From an uncultured Oscillospiraceae bacterium (lineage in GTDB: Bacteria; Bacillota; Clostridia; Oscillospirales; Oscillospiraceae), in contig CAKUED010000008.1 in assembly GCA_934646005.1 (NCBI GenBank), forward strand, positions 47,269 to 111,268: a stretch of 64,000 nt of DNA. Reading direction: 5' to 3'. The translations under genes were made by a program, and so were the position numbers. Within the stretch, counting starts at the first letter, position 1; every line of letters starts with the position of its first letter. Below the pieces are notes generated by a model. It was not told the DNA's origin. It searched no databases and saw only the letters and a list, made by a program, of their open reading frames with translations. Below are positions 46,691 through 55,331 of the stretch, piece by piece.

Positions 46691-47746
46691 TTACTCTCCA
46701 AACTGCAATTGCTCTGGCTGCGCCGGAACGCCGGGCGTGGGGATGTGCAGATGCTCATAGGCAAGCTGCGTCACGCACCGCCCGCGCGGCGTGCGGGTGA
46801 GAAAGCCGATCTGCATCAGATACGGCTCATAAACGTCCTCCAGCGTCACGGCTTCCTCGCCGATCGTCGCCGAAAGCGTTTCCAGCCCCACAGGTCCGCC
46901 GCCGTAGTTGCGGATGATGGACTCCAGCATCCGCCGGTCGATCGTATCCAGCCCCAGCGCGTCCACCTCCAGCCGCCCCAGCGCGTGGTCGGCGGCGTCC
47001 TTGGTGATGATGCCGTCGTTGTAAACCTCCGCAAAGTCGCGCACGCGCCGCAGCAGGCGGTTGGCGATACGCGGCGTGCCGCGCGAGCGGGCGGCGATCT
47101 CCGCTGCGCCCTCCGGCGCGATGTCGATGCCCAGCAGCGCCGCCGAGCGCGTGACGATGCGCGCCAGCTCGTCCTTTGTATACAGCTCCAGCCGGAGCTG
47201 CACACCGAAGCGGTCACGCAGGGGGCTGGAAAGCTGCCCGGCGCGGGTCGTTGCGCCGATGAGGGTGAATTTCGGCAGGTCCAGCCGAATGGAGTTCGCA
47301 GACGGACCTTTGCCGATGATGATGTCGATGGCGAAATCCTCCATCGCGGGGTACAGAATTTCCTCCACCGCGCGGTTCAGGCGGTGAATTTCGTCGATAA
47401 ACAGAATGTCCCCCGGCGCGAGATTCGTCAGCAGCGCCGCAAGGTCGCCCGCTTTTTCGATGGCAGGTCCGGACGTGACGCGGATGTTCACGCCCATCTC
47501 GTTGGCGATCACGCCTGCAAGCGTCGTTTTGCCGAGTCCCGGAGGACCGTACAGCAGCACATGGTCGAGCGATTCCGACCGCCGGCGCGCCGCCTCGATA
47601 TAAACGGACAGATTCCCCTTCGCCTTTTCCTGACCCGTGTAGTCCGCCAGCGTTTTCGGGCGCAGGCTGACCTCGCCGTCGTCAAGCGGCGTGAGACTCG
47701 TGGTCACGATGGGCGCTTCATAATCCTGTGAAAAATCCAAGCTCAT
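46691..47746 (-). CDS. ruvB: Holliday junction branch migration helicase RuvB
   Basis: 351 aa. Walker [14 protein letters not shown] (near residue 62), Walker [12 protein letters not shown], sensor [17 protein letters not shown] and the C-terminal winged helix ending [18 protein letters not shown]. Hexameric motor that drives branch migration with RuvA. Complete, 12 bases after ruvA. Confidence 0.97.
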   Translation of the reverse strand: MSLDFSQDYEAPIVTTSLTPLDDGEVSLRPKTLADYTGQEKAKGNLSVYIEAARRRSESLDHVLLYGPPGLGKTTLAGVIANEMGVNIRVTSGPAIEKAGDLAALLTNLAPGDILFIDEIHRLNRAVEEILYPAMEDFAIDIIIGKGPSANSIRLDLPKFTLIGATTRAGQLSSPLRDRFGVQLRLELYTKDELARIVTRSAALLGIDIAPEGAAEIAARSRGTPRIANRLLRRVRDFAEVYNDGIITKDAADHALGRLEVDALGLDTIDRRMLESIIRNYGGGPVGLETLSATIGEEAVTLEDVYEPYLMQIGFLTRTPRGRCVTQLAYEHLHIPTPGVPAQPEQLQFGE

Positions 47747-47758
47747 ATCCGCGTCTCC

Positions 47759-48361
47759 TTACTTTGTGACCATTGCACGCAGCGCCTGCCGCACGAGCTG
47801 TTCGGCGGTGAGCGTTTCCGCGCCCTCGACCGTCTTGAGCGCCGCGCCGATCTCCGCCTGCGAGTAGCCAAGGCTTCCGAGCGCCGCCGTCGCCTCCGCC
47901 ACGGCGCTGCCGTGCGTGAGCGTTACGCCGCCCCCGCCGGACGACGTATCCGGCAGCTCCGCCGCGCCGAGCTTTTCCTTCAGCTCCAGCAAAATGCGCT
48001 GCGCCATTTTTTTGCCCACGCCCTGCGCCATGGTGAGCGTTTTATCGTCCTGCGTCAGCACCGCCAGCCGGAACTGGTCCGGCGACAGGATGGACAGGAT
48101 CGCCAGCGCCGCCTTCGGACCGACGCCCGAAACGGCGATGAGCTTTGTAAAGCAGTCGCGCTCGTCCTTGGTCGAAAAACCAAAAATGTCGAACGCGTCC
48201 TCGCGGATATTGCAGTAGGTATAAAGCCGCGCCCGCGCGCCCGTTTTGAGGCTCGCCAGCGTATACGTCGTGGTGCTGCACGAAAAGCCGACACCGCCAC
48301 AGTCGATGACCGCCAGCCCCGGCTCGATGAGCGCGACCGTTCCGTCGAGATAATAAAACAT
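47759..48361 (-). CDS. ruvA: Holliday junction DNA-binding protein RuvA
   Basis: 200 aa. Domain I beta barrel (MFYYLDGTVALIEPGLAVIDCGGVGF), helix-hairpin-helix motifs of domain II (LIAVSGVGPKAALAILS and AQGVGKKMAQRILLELK), a flexible Gly/Ser linker and domain III (AVAEATAALGSLGYSQAEIGAALK). It tetramerises on the junction and loads RuvB. It follows ruvC by 13 bases. Confidence 0.97.
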   Translation of the reverse strand: MFYYLDGTVALIEPGLAVIDCGGVGFSCSTTTYTLASLKTGARARLYTYCNIREDAFDIFGFSTKDERDCFTKLIAVSGVGPKAALAILSILSPDQFRLAVLTQDDKTLTMAQGVGKKMAQRILLELKEKLGAAELPDTSSGGGGVTLTHGSAVAEATAALGSLGYSQAEIGAALKTVEGAETLTAEQLVRQALRAMVTK

Positions 48362-48374
48362 TCCCGTTCCTCCG

Positions 48375-48869
48375 TTACTGCCCGCAGCGCGCGAGCATGG
48401 ACGTTGCGCTGCGCGCGTGGCACAGCGCGATGGCGATGGCGTCCGCCGCGTCGTCCGGGCGCGCGACGTGCTCCATTTTGAGAAGCCTGCGCGTCATATC
48501 CATGACCTGCCGCTTTTCCGCGCCGCCGTAGCCGACCACCGCCTGCTTGACCTCATTGGGCGTGTACTCAAACAGCGGCGCGCCGAACTGCTCCACCGCC
48601 AGCAAAATCACGCCCCGCCCGTGCGAAACGCCGATGCCGGTGGTGACGTTGTGCCCGAAAAACAGCTCCTCGACCGCCACGGCGTCCGGGCGCACCGCGC
48701 CCAGCAGCTCATTCATGTCGTCATAGAGCATTTTCAGCCGCTTTGGAAACGCCAGCCCCGCCGGGGTGCTGATCGTGCCGTAATTCACCAGCCGCAGAAG
48801 CCCCCGCCCGCTCTCTACAACGCCAAAGCCCGTGGTGGCGTAGCCGGGGTCGATCCCTAATATAACCAT
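48375..48869 (-). CDS. ruvC: Crossover junction endodeoxyribonuclease RuvC
   Basis: 164 aa RNase H-fold resolvase. Catalytic acids are visible in ILGIDPGYATTGFG (Asp near residue 6), VAVEELFFGHN (Glu), and the C-terminal PDDAADAIAIALCHA (two Asp). Complete. It opens the ruvCAB-glmM unit, following a 58-aa membrane protein gene by three bases. Confidence 0.96.
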   Translation of the reverse strand: MVILGIDPGYATTGFGVVESGRGLLRLVNYGTISTPAGLAFPKRLKMLYDDMNELLGAVRPDAVAVEELFFGHNVTTGIGVSHGRGVILLAVEQFGAPLFEYTPNEVKQAVVGYGGAEKRQVMDMTRRLLKMEHVARPDDAADAIAIALCHARSATSMLARCGQ

Positions 48870-48872
48870 GCC

Positions 48873-49049
48873 TTAAAACCCGCCGTACATCAGCCAGTAG
48901 CACGTCCCCAAAAACGCCAGCACCACCACGACCGCCAGTACCCATGCCAGCACGACCTGGCTCTTGGGGCGGGGCGTGTAGTCCTGCTTTTGCGGCTGCG
49001 CCTCCTGACTGAGCTTTTCCAGCATCTCCGGGCTGCGGTATTCGTCCAT
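48873..49049 (-). CDS. 58-aa single-span membrane protein upstream of ruvC
   Basis: Begins MDEYRSPEMLEKLSQEAQPQ, then a basic Pro-rich stretch (YTPRPKSQ) and one membrane helix (about residues 32-54), ending LMYGGF. The start is the third Met of the frame, chosen because GAGGG lies seven bases upstream. No family is recognised. It is three bases from ruvC, so it is cotranscribed. A TGTATT-17-TATAAT promoter (about 49105-49110 and 49082-49087, minus strand) precedes it. Confidence 0.6.
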   Translation of the reverse strand: MDEYRSPEMLEKLSQEAQPQKQDYTPRPKSQVVLAWVLAVVVVLAFLGTCYWLMYGGF

Positions 49050-49161
49050 ATTCATCCCTCGCTGTACCGACATTTGGGGATATTATAGCATACGTCCGCG
49101 CAAAAATACAGCCCGACTTTTGCATTTGGCGGACTTTGCGGTATATACTAGTTCTTATTAA

Positions 49162-49295
49162 AAATCTTGAAAAGATTTTTATAGCACCGAAGGTGCGTTA
49201 AGAACTGTATGAGACGGGGAATTGCACAATTGTGCAATTCCAGCGTGCGTAGCACGCGGGTTTCCTGATTAAAGAATTTAATCAGGAAACAGTAT
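49162..49295 (+). repeat. Repeat family A, copy 1: chain of five hairpins before DUF421
   Basis: In order: AAATCTT/AAGATTT, GCACC/GGTGC, GGAATTGCACA/TGTGCAATTCC, GCGTGCG/(AG)CACGC and TTTCCTGATTA/TAATCAGGAAA. Copy 2 at 55422-55553 has the same order and about 90% identity. The chain ends 50 bases before the DUF421 start. A promoter-like TTGCAT-18-TATACT lies just upstream (about 49130-49159), so it should be transcribed as a leader. Nothing else is seen in 49050-49344. Confidence 0.8.
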
Positions 49296-49344
49296 AAATC
49301 TCCGCCCACCGGCAAACGCTATGGAGAAAGATGGGAGGATGTGT

Positions 49345-50025
49345 ATGCTCATTTCATTCTTACGCGCCGTGATCCTGTATCTGGCGCTCATTCTGGTCAT
49401 CCGCATGATGGGCAAGCGCCAGATTGGGCAGATGGAACCCGCGGAGTTCGTTGTGACGATGCTCATCGCGGACCTCGCATCCGTGCCGATGCAGGACCCG
49501 GCGATCCCGCTGCTCTCGGGGCTGATCCCGATTTTGGTGGTGCTGGCGATCGAGCTGCTGCTGTCGGTGTGGGTATACGGCAGCATCCCCGTCCGCCGCT
49601 TTTTCTGCGGCAAGCCCGTCATTTTGGTGCAGGACGGCAAGCTCGTCGCGCGCAATATGCAAAAAACGCGCGTCAACGCCGACGAGCTGACGGAGTATCT
49701 GCGCCTGCAGGGCTATGTGGACATCACGCAGGTGCGCTACGCCATTTTGGAGACGAACGGCAATATCAGCATCCTCCCCTATGCCCGCTACGCGCCCGCT
49801 TGTGCCAAGGACGCGGGCATTCAGGTCGATGAAACGGAGCTGCCCGTCACGCTCATCAGCCACGGCACGCTCATCCGCGAAAATCTCGCCGCGTCCGGCA
49901 GAACGCGCGCTTGGGTCGATGAGACGCTGCAAAGCTATAACTGCCGCGTGCGCGACGTGCTGCTGCTCACCGCCGAGCGCTCAGGGAAGCTCTATCTCGC
50001 CATCCGAAAGGAGGCGGCATCGTGA
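49345..50025 (+). CDS. DUF421 (YetF-type) membrane protein
   Basis: 226 aa. Two or three N-terminal membrane helices (about residues 2-22, 37-50 and 55-75) surround the conserved segment RMMGKRQIGQMEPAEFVVTMLIADLASVPMQD. The cytoplasmic DUF421 domain (KPVILVQDGKLVARNMQKTRVNADELTEYLRLQGY...) follows. YetF-type proteins are linked to spore germination or envelope functions in Bacilli, but the biochemical role is unknown. ATG 49345 is chosen for its GGGAGG at the right distance. Its end overlaps the DUF4363 start. Confidence 0.88.
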   Translation: MLISFLRAVILYLALILVIRMMGKRQIGQMEPAEFVVTMLIADLASVPMQDPAIPLLSGLIPILVVLAIELLLSVWVYGSIPVRRFFCGKPVILVQDGKLVARNMQKTRVNADELTEYLRLQGYVDITQVRYAILETNGNISILPYARYAPACAKDAGIQVDETELPVTLISHGTLIRENLAASGRTRAWVDETLQSYNCRVRDVLLLTAERSGKLYLAIRKEAAS

Positions 50026-50402
50026 AGCATCTGCTCATCGCGCTGCTCATTCTCGCGCTGTGTCTGAGCTTTTGCATCTGGTCGGGCAGCTATGTCCGCC
50101 GCATGGTCGCAGAGCCGCTGAACACACTGCGCCTTGCGCGCACGCACGCCGAGAGCGGCGATTTTGACCGCGCGTATGACGCCGTCGAGCTGGCAGCCCA
50201 GCAGTGGCACAGCCGCGAGGCAGTCTACTGCGTGCTCCTGCACCACGACGAGACCGACTGTGTGCAGCGCGACCTTGCCGCCCTGCGTGAGCAGGCGCGC
50301 CGCGGCGAGGGGGATGATTTTGCCGACACCTGCGCGCAGCTCATCACGCAGCTCCAGCACCTGCGCGCGCTCCAGCTCCCCAGCGCCGGGAATATCTTCT
50401 GA
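50022..50402 (+). CDS. DUF4363 family membrane-anchored protein
   Basis: 126 aa. An N-terminal hydrophobic anchor (residues 3-21, LLIALLILALCLSFCIWSG) is followed by a helical extracytoplasmic domain (AEPLNTLRLARTHAESGDFDRAYDAVELAAQQWHSREAVYCVLLHHDETDCVQRDLAALR) typical of DUF4363. GTG start overlapping the DUF421 stop by four bases (GTGA), with AAGGAGG upstream. The DUF421-DUF4363 pair recurs in Clostridia; function unknown. A terminator follows. Confidence 0.8.
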   Translation: MKHLLIALLILALCLSFCIWSGSYVRRMVAEPLNTLRLARTHAESGDFDRAYDAVELAAQQWHSREAVYCVLLHHDETDCVQRDLAALREQARRGEGDDFADTCAQLITQLQHLRALQLPSAGNIF

Positions 50403-50409
50403 CAAAATC

Positions 50410-50438
50410 AATGGGGCGCTGCACCGCAGCGCCCCATT
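50410..50438 (+). terminator. Terminator after DUF4363
   Basis: A 12-bp stem AATGGGGCGCTG/CAGCGCCCCATT immediately after the stop; the T run is poor. Confidence 0.7.
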
Positions 50439-50452
50439 ACAGATCGATAAAA

Positions 50453-50638
50453 GCCTCGCAGAGTTTCGCCGCCGCAGCGGCGAAACTGATTCGGATCATT
50501 TTTGCCGGCGGCGTGTACGTCGGCAAAAATACTGTTCGCTCTGCAAGTGTGGAAATTTTGCGCTCTGCGCAAAATTTATGCGCGCGGCAGAGCGCAAGCC
50601 TGTTCAAACGAAAACCCAGCGAAGCGGTTTTCGTTTGA
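50453..50638. repeat. Repeat family B, copy 1
   Basis: A 186-bp multi-hairpin unit: GTTTCGCCGC/GCGGCGAAAC, ATTTTTGCCG/CGGCAAAAAT, GCGCTCTGC/GCAGAGCGC and a 12-bp CAAACGAAAACC/GGTTTTCGTTTG stem. Copy 2 (59624-59811) keeps the hairpin order, but the first and third stems differ in sequence on both arms. It ends three bases from the nrdR stop codon. Confidence 0.8.
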
Positions 50639-50641
50639 GGT

Positions 50642-51097
50642 TTATTTTTCTTCCAGAATTTTGTTCAGTTCCCGCATAAAGCTGTTGATGTCCTTGAACT
50701 GCCGGTAGACGGAGGCAAAGCGTACATACGCCACCTCGTCCAGCGGCTTGAGCCGTTCCATCACCAGCTCACCGATGCGGGTGGTCGATACCTCGCGGTC
50801 GAGCGTGTTCTGAATGACCTGTTCGATCTCGTCCGCCGCCGCCTCCAGCTCCGCCAGCGCCACGGGGCGCTTTTCACACGCGCGCAGCATACCGTTGAGC
50901 ACCTTGTTGCGGTCAAACGCCTGACGGCTGTTATCGCGCTTGATGACGACGATCGGCAGGCTTTCCACCGTTTCATAGGTCGTAAAGCGCTTCTGGCATG
51001 CCTGACACTCACGCCGGCGGCGGATGCTCAGCCCATCCTCGGAATGGCGGGAATCGACGACCTTACTGTCCTGAAAGCCGCAATAGGGACACTTCAT
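50642..51097 (-). CDS. nrdR: Transcriptional repressor NrdR
   Basis: 151 aa. N-terminal zinc ribbon [17 protein letters not shown]...[17 protein letters not shown], then an ATP-cone ([30 protein letters not shown]). It represses ribonucleotide reductase genes in response to ATP/dATP. The start is the ATG after AGAGGAG. No nrd genes are in this window. A 19-nt perfect palindrome (GCATCTTGC-A-GCAAGATGC, 51118-51136) lies in its 5' untranslated region. Confidence 0.95.
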   Translation of the reverse strand: MKCPYCGFQDSKVVDSRHSEDGLSIRRRRECQACQKRFTTYETVESLPIVVIKRDNSRQAFDRNKVLNGMLRACEKRPVALAELEAAADEIEQVIQNTLDREVSTTRIGELVMERLKPLDEVAYVRFASVYRQFKDINSFMRELNKILEEK

Positions 51098-51159
51098 GGC
51101 TTTTCTCCTCTCACCTTGCATCTTGCAGCAAGATGCTGTATGATATAGATACTTTTGAT

Positions 51160-51188
51160 ATTATAGCAAAGCAGCCACCTTATGTCTA
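51160..51188 (-). promoter_or_regulatory. Promoter of nrdR
   Basis: Minus-strand TAGACA (51183-51188) and TATAAT (51160-51165), 17 bases apart, 63 bases before the ATG. Confidence 0.75.
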
Positions 51189-51212
51189 CCACTTTTTCAA
51201 AAATCCGACGCT

Positions 51213-51485
51213 CTACAGCACGTCCTGCAAAATATCGCGCAGCGTTACCGGCGTGACCGTTCCATCTGCCAGCAGCCGGAGCAGCTCCATCGCCCGCCCT
51301 CGTCGCGGCGTCACGCCGTCCGCGCAGTCCTCTTCACATGAATCGGGCGTCAAAACACGGATGCCCACGCCGTATTCCAGCGCGCCGTTCGGCGGTTCGC
51401 GGCAGGTCAGCAGGTATTCCAGGTTCAGCGTCACACCGCTCTGTGCGACGGCGCTGCGCTTGTATACGATTTGCACTTTCTTCAT
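51213..51485 (-). CDS. DUF6514-type small protein
   Basis: 90 aa beginning MKKVQIVYKRSAVAQSGVTL. The pattern YLLTCREPPNGALEYGVGIRVLTPDSCEEDCADGVTPRRGRAMELLRLLADGTVTPVTLRDILQD resembles the clostridial DUF6514 family (EYGVGI core and C-terminal TP.TLRDI.ED helix). Soluble. GGGGGTTG before the ATG is a fair ribosome site. It overlaps the nrdR promoter region on its downstream side, so the two could be cotranscribed. Function unknown. Confidence 0.6.
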   Translation of the reverse strand: MKKVQIVYKRSAVAQSGVTLNLEYLLTCREPPNGALEYGVGIRVLTPDSCEEDCADGVTPRRGRAMELLRLLADGTVTPVTLRDILQDVL

Positions 51486-51652
51486 AAAGCTACAACCCCC
51501 TTTGCGCTTTATTCAAGCACAGAACGCGCGGAAATGAAACAAAAAGTAATCGTACTTTTTCGACATTTTCCTCGTTCTTTTTCGTCAGCATCACAAAATT
51601 TTGCGGTCGCTATCGCAAACTTTCCCGCTATTTTGTGCATGAATGTCCTCAA

Positions 51653-51692
51653 TTTGTCGAAAACTTTTTTGCCGCAGGAAGTTTTCGACAAA
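51653..51692. promoter_or_regulatory. 12-bp inverted repeat in the leader of the YihY gene
   Basis: TTTGTCGAAAAC and GTTTTCGACAAA, a perfect 12-bp stem around 16 bases, ending 24 bases before the ATG. It is followed by no T run. It could be an operator or an RNA hairpin. Related TTTTTCGACATTTTC sequence also occurs at about 51556-51570. Confidence 0.5.
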
Positions 51693-51715
51693 ACTCACTC
51701 AAGGAGCTCTTGCGT

Positions 51716-52543
51716 ATGAAACTGCCAGACCGGCTCAAAAATTTTGCGCGGAATATCGCCGCGCTGAATGTCCCGCTCTACGCGGGCAACGCGGGATTTT
51801 TTCTGCTGCTGTCCATCTTCCCGCTGATCGCGCTGCTGCTGTCGCTGCTGCAGCATCTGCCGATCTCGCGCGAGGGGCTGTTTGAGATGCTCGAGCCCGC
51901 CGCGCCTGCCGCGCTGCTGCCGTTTTTCCAGCTTTTGATCGACGATATTTTTGACGGCATCAGCAGCTTCGGCGCGAATATTTTTAACGCCGTGGCAGCG
52001 CTCTGGGCGTCGTCCACGGGGCTTCACAGCATCATGCAGGGGCTCAACCGCGCCTGCGGTGTGCAGGAGACACGCCCGTGGCTCAAGCGCCGCGCGCTGT
52101 GCCTGCTCTACACGCTGCTGCTGCTTCTCGCGCTCGTGCTCACGCTGGTGCTGCACGGCTTTGGACAGCAGATCCTCGCGTTTTTAGAGCATATCGACTC
52201 ACCCATCATCCATTTTTTCATCAAGCTCCTCGACTATCTGAACCTCTACTCTGCCATCTTTCTCACGCTCCTGTTCGCAGCGCTCTATCTGGCGCTGCCC
52301 AACTGCAAAAACCGCGTGGGCGAGGTGCTGCCGGGCGCGTTCTGCGCAGCGCTGGCGTGGATCATCTTCTCCAATGGTTTCTCGCATTATGTAAACTCCT
52401 ACAGTCAGTTCTCCGTCTTTTACGGCAGCATCGGGACGATCCTGCTCACGATGCTGTGGCTGTTCTTCTGCCTGAGTATCCTGTTTTTCGGCGCGTATCT
52501 CAACTATCTGCTGTTCCACGGCAGAAAAACGGAGGAGACCTGA
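51716..52543 (+). CDS. YihY/BrkB family membrane protein
   Basis: 275 aa with six predicted membrane helices. Family landmarks: the N-terminal LYAGNAGFFLLLSIFPLIALLLSLL, the loop AALWASSTGLHSIMQGLNRACGV, GEVLPGAFCAALAWIIFSNGFSHYVNSYSQFSVFYGSIGTILLTMLWLFFC, and a short basic tail. YihY/BrkB proteins were once annotated as RNase BN; their role is unresolved, possibly transport. AAGGAG lies nine bases before the ATG. The stop is three bases before the DUF5685 start. Confidence 0.92.
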   Translation: MKLPDRLKNFARNIAALNVPLYAGNAGFFLLLSIFPLIALLLSLLQHLPISREGLFEMLEPAAPAALLPFFQLLIDDIFDGISSFGANIFNAVAALWASSTGLHSIMQGLNRACGVQETRPWLKRRALCLLYTLLLLLALVLTLVLHGFGQQILAFLEHIDSPIIHFFIKLLDYLNLYSAIFLTLLFAALYLALPNCKNRVGEVLPGAFCAALAWIIFSNGFSHYVNSYSQFSVFYGSIGTILLTMLWLFFCLSILFFGAYLNYLLFHGRKTEET

Positions 52544-52545
52544 CC

Positions 52546-53376
52546 ATGTTCGGGTACATTCAGGCGGACCGCACACGGCTCGATGAAGAACAGGCGGCGC
52601 GCTACCGCGCGGTCTACTGTGGGCTGTGCCGCACGCTGCGGCGGGAATACGGCGCGATCTCCCGGCTGGCGCTGACATACGATATGACGTTTCTGGCAAT
52701 GCTGCTCGCGTCGCTCTACGAGCCGGACGAGCAGTCCGGGCAGGAGCGCTGCGCGCCGCACCCGCTGCGCCCGCACGAGTATGCGCAGACGGAATTTTCA
52801 TCCTACGCGGCGGCGATGAATGTGCTGCTGGCGCGCGAGGCGTGTCTGGACGGCTGGCACGACGACCGCAATGCCGCAAAATATCTCGCCGCGCAGGGGC
52901 TGACCCGCGCCGCCAACCGCGCGGCGGAGCGCTACCCCACGCAGGCACGCGCCATCCGGGACGGGCTGTCGCAGCTCGCCGAGGTCGAAGCGCGCGGAAA
53001 ATGCGAACCCGACGCGGCGGCGAATGCCTTCGGCGCGATCTTATCAGCGCTGTTCGCGCTGCGAGGCGACCGCTGGCAGCCGGTTTTGCAGGACTTCGGC
53101 ATGGCGCTGGGGCGGTTCGTCTATCTGCTCGATGCCGCGTGCGACCACACCGCCGACCGCCGCCGCGGGCGCTACAATCCCCTGCCGAACGAGCTTATGA
53201 CCGGCGCGCGCCCGATGCACGGCGAGCTGACGCTGCTCATCGGCGACGCGGCGAGCGCGTTTGAGCGCCTGCCGCTGGTGCAGGACGCGGCACTGCTGCG
53301 AAACATTCTCTACTTCGGCGTCTGGGCGCAGTATGACCGCCAGTTCCCGAGGGAGGGCAAGGAGGAAACCCCATGA
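52546..53376 (+). CDS. DUF5685 family protein
   Basis: 276 aa. The start [36 protein letters not shown] and the later block [22 protein letters not shown] match DUF5685, a helical, Cys- and His-containing clostridial family of unknown function. The C-G-L-C pair near residue 25 and the D-x3-D-H cluster could bind metal (inference). Four bases overlap with the J-domain gene. The trio YihY, DUF5685 and J-domain protein forms a tight operon, suggesting a common membrane-related task. Confidence 0.8.
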   Translation: MFGYIQADRTRLDEEQAARYRAVYCGLCRTLRREYGAISRLALTYDMTFLAMLLASLYEPDEQSGQERCAPHPLRPHEYAQTEFSSYAAAMNVLLAREACLDGWHDDRNAAKYLAAQGLTRAANRAAERYPTQARAIRDGLSQLAEVEARGKCEPDAAANAFGAILSALFALRGDRWQPVLQDFGMALGRFVYLLDAACDHTADRRRGRYNPLPNELMTGARPMHGELTLLIGDAASAFERLPLVQDAALLRNILYFGVWAQYDRQFPREGKEETP

Positions 53377-54005
53377 TGGACGATCCCTATCGCGTGCTGG
53401 GTCTCACGCCCGGCGCGACCGATGAAGAGGTCAAGCGCGCCTACCGGCAGCTTGCCAAAAAATATCACCCGGACATGAATCCGGGCGATGCCTACGCGGC
53501 GCAGAAGATGAACGAGATCAACGCTGCCTATGACCAGATCAAAAATCCCCCGCAGCAGACGACCTACCGCACGCAGTACACCGACCCCTTCGCGGGCTGG
53601 CAGCGGCAGCGGGAGGAGCGCGGCGCGCAGCCGGAAGCCCTCCGCCGCGCGCAGGCGTACTTACAGCAGCGGCAGTACGCCGCCGCATGGAATATTTTGC
53701 AGTCTGTCCCCGACGCGGAGCGCACCGCGCAGTGGTATTATTTTGCCGCCATCGCCAACACGGGGCTCGGCAACCGCGTGCTCGGCTACGAGCAGATCAA
53801 CCGTGCCTGCGCCATGGACCCCGACAACGCCGAATATCAGTACGCCCGCGCGCAGATCGAGCGCAACGGCTTTACCTACACGAGCACGCAGAACGGCTTC
53901 AACTTCACCGGCGGCGCGGGGCGCGTGTGCTGCGGCCTGTGCGTCGCGTCGCAGCTCGTGAATCTCTTCTGCGGACGCGGATTCCCATTTTGTTTCTTTT
54001 GCTAA
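53373..54005 (+). CDS. J-domain protein with TPR-like tail
   Basis: 210 aa. A canonical J domain covers residues 3-65 ([35 protein letters not shown]) with the HPD motif, so it should stimulate a DnaK ATPase. Residues 85-165 look like TPR helices ([60 protein letters not shown]). The C-terminus ([28 protein letters not shown]) is strikingly Cys/Phe-rich. It lacks the zinc-finger and substrate domains of DnaJ itself. GGAGG precedes the ATG. Confidence 0.88.
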   Translation: MMDDPYRVLGLTPGATDEEVKRAYRQLAKKYHPDMNPGDAYAAQKMNEINAAYDQIKNPPQQTTYRTQYTDPFAGWQRQREERGAQPEALRRAQAYLQQRQYAAAWNILQSVPDAERTAQWYYFAAIANTGLGNRVLGYEQINRACAMDPDNAEYQYARAQIERNGFTYTSTQNGFNFTGGAGRVCCGLCVASQLVNLFCGRGFPFCFFC

Positions 54006-54030
54006 CTTTTCAGTTTGTAAACAGCACCCC

Positions 54031-54201
54031 AAAGCCTCCCCTTGGTGACCAAGGGGAGGTGGCACGGCGAAGCCGTGACGGAAGGGATGAGAAGTTGTAC
54101 GTTCTGCCGCACCACAGGGTAGCGCTCTGCAAATCTGCAACGTTCTGATCCCTTCAGTCGCCTGCGGCGACAGCTTCCCTTGGTCACCAAGGGAAGCCTT
54201 T
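54031..54201. repeat. Repeat family C, complete copy (MITE-like)
   Basis: 171 bp with about 25-bp terminal inverted repeats: AAAGCCTCCCCTTGGTGACC... on the left and its near-complement ...GGTCACCAAGGGAAGCCTTT on the right. The ends themselves contain the palindrome CTTGGTGACCAAG. Just inside is a CACGGC/GCCGTG hairpin. There is no gene. The same 24-base left end occurs again at 63977, cut by the window edge. It occupies most of the 54006-54252 gap. Confidence 0.8.
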
Positions 54202-54252
54202 GAGCTGTGCAAACCAAAGCGCCCGCCGGGATTCCGGCGGGCGCTTTGCTTT

Positions 54253-54420
54253 TTACTTCTTCACAAACGACAGGCAGTCGGTGCAGGCGTCCACGGTGGG
54301 GTCGCACTCGTGCGTGCCGACGCGGATACGGTCCAGAGAGCAGTAGTTCTCCGACGCGCAGTGGTTGCCGCAGGACGTGACGCTGCATTCGATACACTTG
54401 TTGGCTTTGCAGTTACTCAT
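54253..54420 (-). CDS. DUF1540 cysteine-rich protein
   Basis: 55 aa: MSNCKANKCIECSVTSCGNH and on to HECDPTVDACTDCLSFVKK. The C-X6-C and C-X2-C pattern and ACTDCLSF ending match DUF1540, small metal-binding-type proteins frequent in spore-forming Clostridia. The start at 54420 is chosen because GGAGG lies nine bases before it. Function unknown. Located downstream of rpe on the same strand. Confidence 0.85.
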   Translation of the reverse strand: MSNCKANKCIECSVTSCGNHCASENYCSLDRIRVGTHECDPTVDACTDCLSFVKK

Positions 54421-54499
54421 AATCAGAAATCCTCCTTCATTCAGCTGCGTAGTTAGTATGTGCACTCTTCGCCGCTCGAATCAGGATATTTCTGGAATT

Positions 54500-55150
54500 T
54501 TATTTCTGGATGCTGCGCGCAAATGCCGCCTTGTCGGCTGCCTTAAAGTACGCGCTGCCTGCCACGAGCACGTTCGCGCCCGCCGCCTTGCACACCTCGG
54601 CGGTCTGCTCGTTCACGCCGCCGTCCACCTCCAGCTCGCAGGCGGGATTCTTTTCGACTATGTACGCGCGAATTTTTTCGACCTTGGGCATCATATCCGC
54701 CATAAACGACTGCCCGCCGAAGCCCGGCTCGACCGTCATTACAAGGATCAGGCTGCACAGGTCGATAAACGGCAGCACCGCCTCCGCCGGGGTCTTGGGC
54801 TTGACGCAGATGGCGGGGCGCACGCCGAGGTCTCGAATGAGCTCCAGCGCATGGCGCGTATTTTCCTCGGTGTCCGCCTCCACATGGACGGTCAGGATGT
54901 CCGCGCCTGCCTTGCAGAAGCGCTCGACGTAGCGGATGGGGCGGTCGATCATCAGATGCACGTCCAGCGGCAGGTCGGTGATGCCGCGGATGGCGGCGAC
55001 CACGGGGATGCCGATCGAAATGTTGGGCACAAAAAGCCCATCCATCACGTCAACGTGCACATAATCCGCCCCGGCAGTCTTGAGCGCGCGGATGTCGCGT
55101 TCCAGATTCACAAAGTCGGCGGACAGGATCGACGGAGAAAGTTTGTTCAT
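54500..55150 (-). CDS. rpe: Ribulose-phosphate 3-epimerase
   Basis: 216 aa TIM barrel: LSPSILSADFVNL, the metal His in HVDVMDGLFVPN, LDVHLMI, VMTVEPGFGGQSF and VDGGVNEQTA. It interconverts ribulose-5-phosphate and xylulose-5-phosphate in the pentose phosphate pathway. GGAGG is eight bases before the ATG. It is preceded by a structured transcript with a consensus promoter (55170-55325). Confidence 0.95.
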   Translation of the reverse strand: MNKLSPSILSADFVNLERDIRALKTAGADYVHVDVMDGLFVPNISIGIPVVAAIRGITDLPLDVHLMIDRPIRYVERFCKAGADILTVHVEADTEENTRHALELIRDLGVRPAICVKPKTPAEAVLPFIDLCSLILVMTVEPGFGGQSFMADMMPKVEKIRAYIVEKNPACELEVDGGVNEQTAEVCKAAGANVLVAGSAYFKAADKAAFARSIQK

Positions 55151-55169
55151 AGCTGGATGCCTCCAAAAA

Positions 55170-55326
55170 ACGAAATTTGTAAAAAACGGCACACACCCTG
55201 CCGCTTGCGGCATAGAAATGGATGTGCGGAAACCGCGCCGCTGCAGGGCTCTCCTTCCGCGCGGGCGGAGCGGACCGCTTGAGATAGGGGCTGCCGCACG
55301 GCAGCCCCATTGGAAGCGCGCCGTTA
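55170..55326 (-). ncRNA. Candidate structured RNA upstream of rpe
   Basis: Starting just after a consensus promoter, the minus-strand transcript begins AACGGCGCGC and ends GTGTGCCGTTTTTT, so its ends can pair (AACGGC/GCCGTT plus further pairs) and it stops at a T run. Inside is a strong hairpin GGGGCTGCC-GTGC-GGCAGCCCC (55278-55299) and a small TGCCGC/GCGGCA hairpin near 55194-55208. The length of about 155 nt fits a small RNA (6S-like outline) or an attenuator leader for rpe. It was not matched to a known family. Confidence 0.4.
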
Positions 55327-55331
55327 CGACT

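Noticed and set aside
55170..55326. SRP RNA or tmRNA identity for the rpe-upstream transcript
   Set aside because: The SRP apical motif and any tRNA-like ends are absent; only the general outline of a closed small RNA is visible.
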